24,830 bases of DNA from Spongiibacteraceae bacterium. Its GTDB lineage: Bacteria; Pseudomonadota; Gammaproteobacteria; Pseudomonadales; PIVM01. Each line of letters opens with the position of its first letter. Position 1 is the stretch's first letter. The notes below the pieces were generated by a model. It was not told where the DNA came from. It made no database searches and worked only from the letters and a program-made list of their open reading frames with translations. The stretch is from contig JAUXDF010000005.1 in the NCBI GenBank assembly GCA_030618505.1, positions 1 through 24,830 on the forward strand, read 5' to 3'. Shown here piece after piece: positions 16,361 to 23,592 of the stretch. The translations under genes and the position numbers were made by a program.

Positions 16361-17395
16361 TTAATTTGCCCAGACAGAGCTGGCAACTTTTTCAGCCGTC
16401 AAGCTGGGAATTTCGCCCACCACCGTGACCAGGTATTTGTCACTTTTATGAAGCAGTTGGCGCGTAAAAGCAACTGTCGCCCCTCGCCGAGCGATGCCAT
16501 CTCCGACCATAGGCTCATTCGAATGCTCAAGAAAAACGGTAAACGCACTCAAACCATCTGTGTACATATATGAACCCAGGCTTTGCACATCCTCATCCAG
16601 ACTGCTCTGCAGCCCGGATTTCGCCTTCAAAAACCCAGCTGGCACCCACCTTACCGTCCAGTTAAGACCTTCTTCACCAACAACGGGAGGCTTTTCCTGC
16701 CCCGCAGCGTCATGATGATGCGCATACAGGTGGCCATCAGCCTTGGCTTGCAAATCATTCTCGTTAATCTCAGCGCCGATCTCAATATGGGTAAATTGAA
16801 AACGCTCCAGAGGATGGTTCTGACTATCCAGCAGCAGTGACTTTAATAACAGCCCTGTTTCCCTATCAAGAAAAAGGCGATGGGCATGACGGTAACCATC
16901 TTTGGGTTTTATCGAGATTTGCACGGCATGGCGCCCAGCAACCCGATGCCCTCCAGCCAAGTCAACATCATAATATTCATCCAGCAAAACGACTGAGGAG
17001 GAAAGACTTTCAACCAGCAACTCCGCTGGATTGACAGTATAGTCTCCATGCAGTCTCATCATTTTCGTACCCGGATGAATACAGCTGAGTTCATGCCCCT
17101 TACGCACAATCTCTCTTGGCTCTCCATCAAGATGCACCAAACGCTCGTATTCAACACCCTCTTTTACGCTATGAAAAATCTGCAGAGTAGTGATCTGGGA
17201 GGCATGCTCATAAGTAAATTCCCCTTGATAATTGAGTTCGCGCATACTGCGTGACATTTGATCCAGCCAGGCATGGGCATTTTTCTCAGGGGATGCAGCC
17301 CAGCTCTCACTTGCCAAAGATACCCACATAAATGGCATCAAGGTAATCAGCAAAAACGAGGCATTGAAAAAACCTTTTTTCTCCGGCACTGACAA
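16361..17395 (-). CDS. rseB: Sigma-E regulatory periplasmic protein RseB/MucB
   Basis: Periplasmic lipoprotein-like sensor that binds the anti-sigma factor RseA and shields it from proteolysis until envelope damage. The mature part starts after a signal peptide with hydrophobic core about 10-28 and a likely cleavage after SWA (about residue 33). Recognisable pieces are NYQGEFTYEH, ERLVHLDGEPREIVR, and HRLFLDRETGLLLKSLLLD in the N-terminal LolA-like domain, and NWTVRWVPAGF in the C-terminal domain. I start at TTG 17393-17395 because AGGAG at 17399-17403 overlaps the rseA TAG stop and is correctly spaced. An open frame extends to 17419 through a TTG inside rseA, and GTG 17387-17389 is another option. 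Length about 344 aa is close to the family average. Confidence 0.9.
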   Translation of the reverse strand: MSVPEKKGFFNASFLLITLMPFMWVSLASESWAASPEKNAHAWLDQMSRSMRELNYQGEFTYEHASQITTLQIFHSVKEGVEYERLVHLDGEPREIVRKGHELSCIHPGTKMMRLHGDYTVNPAELLVESLSSSVVLLDEYYDVDLAGGHRVAGRHAVQISIKPKDGYRHAHRLFLDRETGLLLKSLLLDSQNHPLERFQFTHIEIGAEINENDLQAKADGHLYAHHHDAAGQEKPPVVGEEGLNWTVRWVPAGFLKAKSGLQSSLDEDVQSLGSYMYTDGLSAFTVFLEHSNEPMVGDGIARRGATVAFTRQLLHKSDKYLVTVVGEIPSLTAEKVASSVWAN

Positions 17396-17402
17396 ACAGC
17401 TC

Positions 17403-18167
17403 CTATTCAAATCGTGCAACCCGCGCCAAGGGCATCATACCCTGACTATTATTCAGTGCAGCGTGCTCTGCATGCCTCAGCAAATAAGCATCCAGGCGCT
17501 GGCGAGCAATAAGCTGATTGGTTTGTGCCTGCTGAATACCTTCTGACAGACTGACTTTCTCACTAGAGTAACTTGCCGGCATAGCATAGCGCTCACCACC
17601 AAGCTGCAATAAACGCCCAGCCGAAGGAGTCCTGGGAGAAACAGCCCTTGTTGTAGGGCTAGTACTCGCCGGGGAAACCGCCGCGAGCCGAGAAGGATTA
17701 GTAAGCTGGGCAGATGGTTGCTGCGCGACGCTGGCCACCGAAGTGGACGCGGAAGGCATCGCCTGCCCTGGAGCGAGGGTTTGATACTGACTAACACCAA
17801 ACACCGTTATCATTGCCACCGATGCGGCAATCGCCATGCCACTGATTGGCTTTAGCCATGCAGGTAAACTGCCCGTCGGTGTTTGCTCTCCCCGTGCCTG
17901 TACTGTCGCTAAACCAGGCTCCTGCTCAATCGCGGCAACAAGCCCTTGGGAAAGATCAATATGGCTGAAACTGGTGGCATGGTCATTTTTCATCACTGAT
18001 CGCGCCCGCTGATAACGCGACCAACTGCCGCGCAACTCCTCACCCTGCCCCGTATCACCCTGACCCGAACCACTCTTGTCGAGCTCACCGAGCAGGCGAC
18101 GTACCTCGAGTTCATCAGCCTCCCCGTCCATAAGAGCGGAAAGGGACTGCCGTAGATTTTCACTCAT
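17403..18167 (-). CDS. rseA: Anti-sigma-E factor RseA/MucA
   Basis: Single-span inner-membrane protein (254 aa) that holds sigma-E inactive. The N-terminal cytoplasmic domain (MSENLRQSLSALMDGEADEL, then WSRYQRARSVMKND near 49-62) is the RseA/MucA sigma-binding fold. The membrane span is about 106-127. The periplasmic region has a low-complexity Ala/Ser/Pro/Thr stretch (about 133-185) and a C-terminal part that should contact RseB. Release depends on regulated proteolysis in known systems. Start chosen at ATG 18165-18167, with GAGG 8 nt upstream; the frame also contains a GTG three codons earlier overlapping that binding site. Lies 51 bp after rpoE; its stop codon is part of the rseB binding site. 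Confidence 0.92.
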   Translation of the reverse strand: MSENLRQSLSALMDGEADELEVRRLLGELDKSGSGQGDTGQGEELRGSWSRYQRARSVMKNDHATSFSHIDLSQGLVAAIEQEPGLATVQARGEQTPTGSLPAWLKPISGMAIAASVAMITVFGVSQYQTLAPGQAMPSASTSVASVAQQPSAQLTNPSRLAAVSPASTSPTTRAVSPRTPSAGRLLQLGGERYAMPASYSSEKVSLSEGIQQAQTNQLIARQRLDAYLLRHAEHAALNNSQGMMPLARVARFE

Positions 18168-18218
18168 TTGTGCCACCTCACATGGCTTCTCACTAGAACA
18201 GGCTCACTTACCAAAAAC

Positions 18219-18797
18219 CTAAGAACCTATTAAGGGTTTTATTTCTTTATCAATCGCCTCACGCGCCCTAAATATGCGCGACCTTACCGTTCCGACCGGA
18301 CAGGCCATCACTTCAGCAATATCCTCATAACTTAGACCATCAAACTCGCGTAATGTCACCGCAGTTCGTAAGTCCTCGGGCAAGTTTTTTATCGCTTTAT
18401 TCACCACCGACAACAATTCATCACTCAAAAGCCTGTTTTCCGGTGTTTCGATATCCTTTAAACGGTTGTCGCCTTCAAACTGAGTAGCATCCTCAGCATC
18501 AATATCCACACCCGGTGGACGACGGTTTCTCGCCACCAGAGAATTTTTGGCAGTATTAACTGCAATCCGGTAAAGCCAGGTATAAAACGCACTCTCACCG
18601 CGAAACTTTGGCAGAGCCCGATAAGCCTTGATAAAAGCTTCCTGAGCAACATCCTCAACATCCGAAGAATTCACAAATCGCGAAACCAGCCCCAGAATCT
18701 TATGCTGGTACTTTAATACCAACAAATCGTAGGCTCGCTTGTCGCCTTTTTGTACGCGCTCAACCAACTGCTGGTCACTCGCTCGCGCCCCCCCCAT
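18219..18797 (-). CDS. rpoE: RNA polymerase sigma-E (RpoE/AlgU) extracytoplasmic-stress sigma factor
   Basis: ECF sigma factor of 192 aa. Region 2 (about 25-91) has DLLVLKYQHKILGLVSRF, DVAQEAFIKAYRAL and FYTWLYRIAVNTAKN; region 4 (about 130-182) has LPEDLRTAVTLREFDGLSYE and CPVGTVRSRIFRAREAI. These are nearly the Pseudomonas AlgU sequences. AAGGGG lies 6 nt before the ATG. A run of eight G bases begins with the G of the ATG (18788-18795), encoding MGG, so slippage there would shift the frame of the whole gene. It is first in the rpoE-rseA-rseB-rseC set and divergent from nadB, and a sigma-E-like promoter at 18888-18914 suggests autoregulation. Confidence 0.96.
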   Translation of the reverse strand: MGGARASDQQLVERVQKGDKRAYDLLVLKYQHKILGLVSRFVNSSDVEDVAQEAFIKAYRALPKFRGESAFYTWLYRIAVNTAKNSLVARNRRPPGVDIDAEDATQFEGDNRLKDIETPENRLLSDELLSVVNKAIKNLPEDLRTAVTLREFDGLSYEDIAEVMACPVGTVRSRIFRAREAIDKEIKPLIGS

Positions 18798-18887
18798 CTA
18801 CTGCCCCTTCCCCAAGGTACGGCTTTTGTTCCGGCAACCCGGCTTACAATCTAGCTTAAAACATAACTTACCTATACAGACCATTGG

Positions 18888-18914
18888 ATAGACCATCAGA
18901 TTCCTAAATAGTTC
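18888..18914 (-). promoter_or_regulatory. Candidate sigma-E autoregulated promoter of rpoE
   Basis: On the minus strand GAACTA (18909-18914) is followed after 16 bp by TCTAT (18888-18892). This resembles the sigma-E/AlgU consensus GAACTT-N16/17-TCTGA. It would give a leader of about 80 nt before the rpoE ATG at 18797. The match is by eye and inexact in both boxes. Confidence 0.5.
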
Positions 18915-19107
18915 TTTGGCTATTAGCTTATTGTTCCAAAAAGTATGGATTCGACACAGGCTTGTTTATACTATTCATTATCAGAGTACGCCTTTTGCAT
19001 TGTGTGCTCTAGGCGATACACTGCATGAGCACTAACATGAGCGCTAAAACAGCCATTAAGGCAGCGAATCATATAATCGCTTCAAGGGATACACAACTAA
19101 TATAGCT

Positions 19108-20724
19108 ATGAGCAAACAATTTCAACACGATGTCCTGGTTATCGGCAGTGGTGCGGCGGGCTTAACGCTAGCGCTGCGGATTGCAGACTGTTGTGTGGAC
19201 TCTAGCAATCAGGATGTCCGCATAGCAGTTTTGTGTAAAAGCGATCCGACCGAGGCCAGCACTTATTTTGCCCAGGGAGGTATCGCTGCCGTTCTCGATA
19301 GCAATGATACGGTTGAATCTCACATAAGCGACACCCTGACCTCGGGCGCCGGCCTCTGCCATGAAGACGCGGTTCGTTTTACCGTTGAGCACAGCAAACA
19401 GGCCATTAACTGGCTAATTGAGCAAGGGGTCGAGTTCACCCGCGATGAAGCACCGGGCAAATCAAAGGATTTCCACCTCACTCAGGAAGGCGGCCATAGC
19501 CATCGGCGTATTATCCATGCAGCCGATGCCACCGGCAAAGCCGTATCCAATACCCTTATCAGTAAAGTTTTAGCAAGAGATAACATCGAATTGTTTGATC
19601 ATCGCCTTGCCGTCGACTTGATCACACAAGATGGCCGCTGTAATGGCGCCTATGTACTCAACCGCTCCAGCGGCTCAGTGGACACTTTTCAGGCCAAGTT
19701 TGTGGTGGTGGCTACCGGTGGCGCCAGCAAAACCTACCTTTACACCAGCAACCCCGACGGCAATAGCGGTGACGGCATCGCCATGGCCTGGCGCGCAGGC
19801 TGTCGTGTTGCCAATATGGAATTCAATCAATTCCACCCAACTTGTCTTTATCACCCCGCCGCCAAATCTTTTTTAATTACCGAAGCTATTCGTGGTGAAG
19901 GCGGTCTGTTAAAGCTGCCTAATGGCGAGCGCTTTATGCACAAATTTGATTCACGCGAAGAGTTGGCACCACGGGATATTGTCGCCCGCGCTATTGACCA
20001 TGAAATGAAACGACTGGGCAGTGATTGTGTTTATCTCGATATTAGTCACAAGGATCCTGACTTCATCCAAAACCACTTTCCCACCGTCAGTGCACGCTGT
20101 GCGGAACTGGGCATCGACATCAGCAAAGAGGCTATCCCGGTTGTCCCCGCCGCTCACTATACCTGTGGTGGCATTATTGTCGACAAACAGGGTAAAACAG
20201 ATATCCACAACTTACACGCTATTGGCGAGGCAACTTTTACCGGCCTGCATGGCGCCAACCGCATGGCTAGCAATTCACTGCTCGAATGCCTGGTGTATGC
20301 CCGCTCGACAGCAGACAGTATTGTCAGCCAACTAAAAAGCACCCCGGCTCCGGCACCTGTGGCCCCTTGGGATGAATCACAAGTTACCGATTCTGACGAA
20401 GATGTCATCATCTCCCATAACTGGGACGAGCTGCGCCGTTTTATGTGGGATTACGTCGGCATTGTGCGCACCGACAAACGTCTGCAACGCGCCTTGCGCC
20501 GCACACAATTGCTGAAACAGGAAATTGGTGAATATTACAGTAACTACAAAGTCAGCAGCGACCTGATTGAACTGCGAAACTTGATTGTGGTGGCCGAACT
20601 GATTATTCGCTCGGCGATGCAAAGAAAAGAAAGCCGGGGCCTGCACTACACATTGGATTACCCGGAGCTGCAAGCAGAAGGAAGAGACACCATTCTTGAG
20701 CCTGAAAACTATTGCGCTAACTAG
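19108..20724 (+). CDS. nadB: L-aspartate oxidase
   Basis: FAD enzyme that oxidises L-aspartate to iminoaspartate, the first step of de novo NAD synthesis (with NadA). In 538 aa: FAD-binding VIGSGAAGL at 11-19; STYFAQGGIAAVL; EGGHSHRRIIHAADATG at 127-143; NQFHPT with an active-site His near 243; APRDIVARAI; AAHYTCGG; HGANRMASNSLLECLV; and the helical C-terminal domain to residue 538. All match NadB rather than SdhA/FrdA. No strong binding site lies near the ATG (AAGGGA is about 17 nt away); a 26-codon open frame ends 2 nt before it. Divergent from rpoE as in Pseudomonas. The 142-bp element starts 4 bp past its stop and may supply a hairpin at its 3' end. Confidence 0.97.
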   Translation: MSKQFQHDVLVIGSGAAGLTLALRIADCCVDSSNQDVRIAVLCKSDPTEASTYFAQGGIAAVLDSNDTVESHISDTLTSGAGLCHEDAVRFTVEHSKQAINWLIEQGVEFTRDEAPGKSKDFHLTQEGGHSHRRIIHAADATGKAVSNTLISKVLARDNIELFDHRLAVDLITQDGRCNGAYVLNRSSGSVDTFQAKFVVVATGGASKTYLYTSNPDGNSGDGIAMAWRAGCRVANMEFNQFHPTCLYHPAAKSFLITEAIRGEGGLLKLPNGERFMHKFDSREELAPRDIVARAIDHEMKRLGSDCVYLDISHKDPDFIQNHFPTVSARCAELGIDISKEAIPVVPAAHYTCGGIIVDKQGKTDIHNLHAIGEATFTGLHGANRMASNSLLECLVYARSTADSIVSQLKSTPAPAPVAPWDESQVTDSDEDVIISHNWDELRRFMWDYVGIVRTDKRLQRALRRTQLLKQEIGEYYSNYKVSSDLIELRNLIVVAELIIRSAMQRKESRGLHYTLDYPELQAEGRDTILEPENYCAN

Positions 20725-20728
20725 TGTA

Positions 20729-20870
20729 GTGTCCATCCAGAAACTGGTAGCTTTCGAAAATTAAATCCGGTCATAGCCAACGCAAATCTAGCTCCTAGGC
20801 CTTTTCAAGGCCTTTAAGTCGCAAGATCAGCATTGGCCATGACCTCTTTGTTTAATTTCTGGATGGGCAC
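20729..20870 (-). mobile_element. 142-bp MITE-like element, copy B (inverted relative to copy A)
   Basis: Reverse complement of the element at 488-629, same length, with 4 differences by my alignment, three of them in the terminal repeat next to nadB. It is flanked by TA (20727-20728 and 20871-20872); its ends read GTGTCCATCCAGAAA and, inverted, GTGCCCATCCAGAAA. The central hairpin AGGCCTT/AAGGCCT could weakly terminate nadB transcription. The other side abuts the cut-off start of a short-chain dehydrogenase gene. Confidence 0.88.
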
Positions 20871-20872
20871 TA

Positions 20873-20928
20873 GTTAATAATTTTTCTGCACCGGTAATAA
20901 CGGCGACACGATTGTTTAAGATTTTCAT
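20873..20928 (-). pseudogene. Truncated start of a short-chain dehydrogenase/reductase gene
   Basis: ATG at 20926-20928 begins MKILNNRVAVITGA, the classic N-terminal beta-strand and start of the NAD(P)-binding TGxxxGxG motif of SDR enzymes. After codon 14 (base 20887) the similarity stops: the next bases read EKLLTS and run into the MITE-like element, and the frame ends at a TGA at 20827-20829. A strong AGGAGG lies 10 nt upstream, inside the last codons of the VOC gene, so this was the third gene of an OYE-VOC-SDR operon. The remaining roughly 240 codons are not in the window. SDR identity rests on 14 residues only but the motif is distinctive. Confidence 0.7.
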
Positions 20929-20934
20929 TACAGC

Positions 20935-21576
20935 TTACCCTCCTAGGCCAAATAGTTTTTTAACAAGATATTTGCTGCCCAGTTTTAATACGGCACCAAT
21001 GGGCGTGACTTGAGACAGTTTGAATTCATGGATAAGCTGATTGGGGTTGGCATTGTCGACCAGTTTTTTAATGCCGTCGAAATAGGGGCGGGTGATATCA
21101 TTCCACTCGATTACTTCCAGAATCAGTTTTGGATTATCTTTCATTTCGATATAGGACATTCTTGCTAAACCATCGAATCCAGCATCCACGATAGCTGCAA
21201 AACCATTCTCCATTGAGTGTTTATAGCTTGAGGGGAAATCCTCAACACAAACTGCGTAGTGGTGTAAACGTTTACGCTTGGGGTCCGTTAGTGCTTCTTT
21301 GTACATGGAGGGTACATCGTTAACCTGCTCAATCAGTTCTAGTTGCAGATCGCCAATATAGGCGAAGGCGATATTCAAAACGACTTTTTCACTGGGTTTG
21401 CCTCTATAAAACGCATTGGCTAAGGGGCTGGCATTGCGTGTTAGTAAAAACGGGCCGACGCCATATTTTTCATTCCAGGTTTTTATCGCTTCTTCAATGT
21501 CAGGAACGATATACCCTATCTGGCGAATGGGGCCAAACTGTGTTTCCAGTTGTTTTTTGCTCATCGAATTTGTCAT
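20935..21576 (-). CDS. VOC-superfamily (glyoxalase/dioxygenase fold) protein
   Basis: About 213 residues with two beta-alpha-beta-beta-beta modules of the vicinal-oxygen-chelate fold: module 1 opens with IGYIVPDIEEAIKTWNEKYG and closes with LQLELIEQ; module 2 opens with LHHYAVCVEDF and closes with LILEVIEW. The metal-site pattern (Glu in the closing strands, His in the LHHYAV strand) is present, so a metal-dependent lyase, epimerase or dioxygenase-like role is possible; the substrate is unknown. A C-terminal tail of about 50 residues follows. ATG 21574-21576 has GGGA 8 nt upstream; ATG 21592-21594, only 2 nt after the OYE stop, is an alternative via coupling. Operon with the OYE gene upstream and the broken SDR downstream. 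Confidence 0.8.
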   Translation of the reverse strand: MTNSMSKKQLETQFGPIRQIGYIVPDIEEAIKTWNEKYGVGPFLLTRNASPLANAFYRGKPSEKVVLNIAFAYIGDLQLELIEQVNDVPSMYKEALTDPKRKRLHHYAVCVEDFPSSYKHSMENGFAAIVDAGFDGLARMSYIEMKDNPKLILEVIEWNDITRPYFDGIKKLVDNANPNQLIHEFKLSQVTPIGAVLKLGSKYLVKKLFGLGG

Positions 21577-21596
21577 GGTATTTGTCCCTGGCATGG

Positions 21597-22823
21597 TTAG
21601 TCGTTTTCAGGGCAGCGAATCCCTTCCGGGTGCTCGATCAGTGCGACGCAGCGGTTGCAGTGGGTGCAGCCGTTAATATAGTTGCGTCCCTCGTTAAGGG
21701 CGGCGGTGGCATTGTTGACATAGCGGGGATCTTTTAGCAATGGACGACCGAGTTGGACAAAATCGATACCGGCATTCATGACAGTTTCAAGGCTGTCCAT
21801 GGTGGTACAGCCGCCGATATAAACAATCTGACACTGCACTTTGTCACGCACACGCTTGGCACCGTCAAGAAAATAAAGTTCCTCGTAGGGGTATTCCTTG
21901 AATAGGGAAGGCCCTAATAATTTCATCCCCAGTTTCGCTAGTGGATTTTTTTCTATTTCAATCATGCCTTTGATGATGCTGTCACCACGGAACATCTTCA
22001 TTACATTGTAGCTGCTGGTACCACCGCTGGTAATGAGCGCATCGATACCACCCTGGTCTAACATCGCCGCCACTTCAATGGCTTCATCTTCATTTAATCC
22101 ACCTTTGACAGCATCGGTTAAACCCATTTTTCCCAAAATGGGGAAGTCGTCGCCTACGGCCTTGCGCACCGCTTCCAGTACTCGAAGTGGGAGGCGCATA
22201 CGATTGGCCAGGCTGCCACCGTATTCATCACTGCGTTTGTTGGTTTTAGGGCTGATAAATTGGCTAAGGCCATAACCATGACTGAAGTGGATTTCGGTGG
22301 CATCAAAGCCGACCTCTTTCATCAATAGGGCTGCATCGTGATAGGTTTGCACCAGGTGGTCGATGTCGCTGTGGGTCATTGCCCCGGCGAAGGGTAGACC
22401 CGATGGAATGCCTAAGATATTTATCTGCGGCGAGGGGCCAAGAGGGCGTTTGAGTCGTTGCATGTGGCGGTTTTTGGAAAAGTTACCACAGTGGGTCATT
22501 TGCCCGGAAACCCTGGCGCCACTTTTCTTTAGCTCGGCAGTCATTGTTGTCAGTTGGGGTCTGATCTCGTCGTGCAGATACATCATTTGATCACTGATAC
22601 GACCATCGGCTTCGGTGGTGCAGTAGCCGATAGTAGTCATGCCAACGCCGCCTTCAGTGATATTCTTGTGGAAATTCAATAGCCTGTCACCTGGGATGCC
22701 GTTGGGTGTCATCCCTTCATAGGTGGCGGCTTTGATGATGCGATTGCGAAGTTCCAGTTTTCCCAGCAGTGCGGGCTCAAAGGCCTTGTTCTTTAGTGAT
22801 GAGCTCAATAGTGAGATCTCCAT
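21597..22823 (-). CDS. OYE-family oxidoreductase with C-terminal Fe-S cysteines, no dinucleotide domain
   Basis: FMN TIM-barrel reductase of about 408 aa. Seen: LGKLELRNRIIKAATYEGMT at the N-terminus; the active-site segment HFSHGYGLSQFISPKTNKRS with His179, His182 and Tyr184 intact; YGGSLANRMR; and YIGGCTTMDSL plus FVQLGRPLLKDP for FMN phosphate binding. The end has CTHCNRC then Cys404, a CxxCxxC-x11-C pattern resembling the 4Fe-4S site of 2,4-dienoyl-CoA reductase, yet the protein stops there with no FAD/NAD(P) domain. Electrons may come from a partner protein (inference). ATG 22821-22823 is preferred: AAAGAG lies upstream, whereas the in-frame ATG at 22851-22853 sits inside an operator palindrome and has no binding site. 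First gene of a minus-strand operon under the palindromic control region. Confidence 0.85.
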   Translation of the reverse strand: MEISLLSSSLKNKAFEPALLGKLELRNRIIKAATYEGMTPNGIPGDRLLNFHKNITEGGVGMTTIGYCTTEADGRISDQMMYLHDEIRPQLTTMTAELKKSGARVSGQMTHCGNFSKNRHMQRLKRPLGPSPQINILGIPSGLPFAGAMTHSDIDHLVQTYHDAALLMKEVGFDATEIHFSHGYGLSQFISPKTNKRSDEYGGSLANRMRLPLRVLEAVRKAVGDDFPILGKMGLTDAVKGGLNEDEAIEVAAMLDQGGIDALITSGGTSSYNVMKMFRGDSIIKGMIEIEKNPLAKLGMKLLGPSLFKEYPYEELYFLDGAKRVRDKVQCQIVYIGGCTTMDSLETVMNAGIDFVQLGRPLLKDPRYVNNATAALNEGRNYINGCTHCNRCVALIEHPEGIRCPEND

Positions 22824-22848
22824 GGTGTTAGCTCTTTGGGTGGTATTT

Positions 22849-22885
22849 TGCATAACTTATGCATTTTCTCTGCATAAGTTATGCA
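22849..22885. promoter_or_regulatory. Twin palindromic operators, probable TetR-family binding sites
   Basis: TGCATAACTTATGCA at 22849-22863 and TGCATAAGTTATGCA at 22871-22885 are each perfect palindromes apart from the central base, and each is the reverse complement of the other. Centres are 22 bp apart, about two helical turns, so two repressor dimers would bind on the same face of DNA. A half-site-like GCATATG follows at 22894-22900. They lie between the OYE gene (minus) and tetR (plus), the usual place for a TetR-family autoregulator. Confidence 0.8.
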
Positions 22886-22904
22886 GTAAAATTGCATATG
22901 TCAA
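22876..22904 (-). promoter_or_regulatory. Promoter of the OYE-VOC operon
   Basis: On the minus strand TTGACA (22899-22904, perfect -35) is followed by a 17-bp spacer and TAACTT (22876-22881, weak -10). The -10 falls in the tetR-proximal palindrome and the expected transcription start, near 22869, lies just before the second one, an arrangement suited to repression. Confidence 0.6.
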
Positions 22905-22920
22905 TCAGTACAGGTAAATT
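22892..22920 (+). promoter_or_regulatory. Candidate promoter of tetR, overlapping the divergent one
   Basis: TTGCAT (22892-22897), 17-bp spacer, TAAATT (22915-22920); each box matches four of six consensus bases. It overlaps the -35 of the divergent operon, so one regulator could control both directions. Confidence 0.4.
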
Positions 22921-22978
22921 AGTGCCGTTAGCAGTGAGCTGGTATGAGGTATTGGGTGGTGGATAACAGGGGAGCTAT

Positions 22979-23560
22979 ATGGTAGAAAAGCGTCGAACAC
23001 AAGCTGAGCGCCGGGCAGAAACCTATCGACAAGTGATGAATAGTGCTATTCGTCTGTTTGGTGAGCGAGGTTATGCAGCTACCTCGCTGGAAGATATTGC
23101 GACAGACTGTAAGGTTACCACTCGCCCTATTTATCATTACTTCGGTAATAAAAAGGGGCTGTTTGCTGGCGTTAATGAGGTGATGGAAGCGCGTATTATT
23201 GATGCCATTGATGCACAAAAAGGTGTGTCCGTGGATGGCGGAGTCTCCACCAACTGGCTAGCTTTTATGACACTGTGTGATGATCCTGGTTTTCGTCGCA
23301 TTGTGCTGGTGGATGGGCCCAATATTCTTGGCCGTGAACGCTGGTCGAGCAGTGCGGTTTCTGTAAAGGCGAAGGGCTTGTTCAGTCATGAAAAGCGTAA
23401 TGAGCTTGCCGGGCAATATCGCTCAGAGCTCTTTACGCGAATGGTTATGGGGGCATTTACCGAAGCGGCATTGATGGTTGCCGAAGCGGAGGATGTTTCT
23501 CTTGCCAAAGAGCAGGCGGAAAAGTTGGTGGCTGAGCTTTTTACCAGCGTGTCTGATTAG
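22979..23560 (+). CDS. TetR/AcrR-family transcriptional regulator
   Basis: A 193-aa protein with the N-terminal TetR helix-turn-helix: AIRLFGERGYAATSLEDIA then CKVTTRPIYHYFGNKKGLF (about residues 23-62), followed by a helical ligand-binding domain of unknown specificity. GGGGAG lies 4 nt before the ATG. It is divergent from the OYE-VOC operon, with twin palindromes between them, and 32 bp upstream of another OYE gene on its own strand, so it probably represses both units and itself (inference). The inducer is likely a substrate of the flavin enzymes, but nothing in the sequence identifies it. Confidence 0.92.
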   Translation: MVEKRRTQAERRAETYRQVMNSAIRLFGERGYAATSLEDIATDCKVTTRPIYHYFGNKKGLFAGVNEVMEARIIDAIDAQKGVSVDGGVSTNWLAFMTLCDDPGFRRIVLVDGPNILGRERWSSSAVSVKAKGLFSHEKRNELAGQYRSELFTRMVMGAFTEAALMVAEAEDVSLAKEQAEKLVAELFTSVSD

Positions 23561-23592
23561 CATTAAAAAATGAATAGTAAACAGGTTAAATA

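Noticed and set aside
22824..22853. Longer start for the OYE gene at ATG 22851-22853
   Set aside because: That ATG lies inside the operator palindrome, has no binding site and would be only about 16 nt from the predicted transcription start; the ATG at 22823 fits better.
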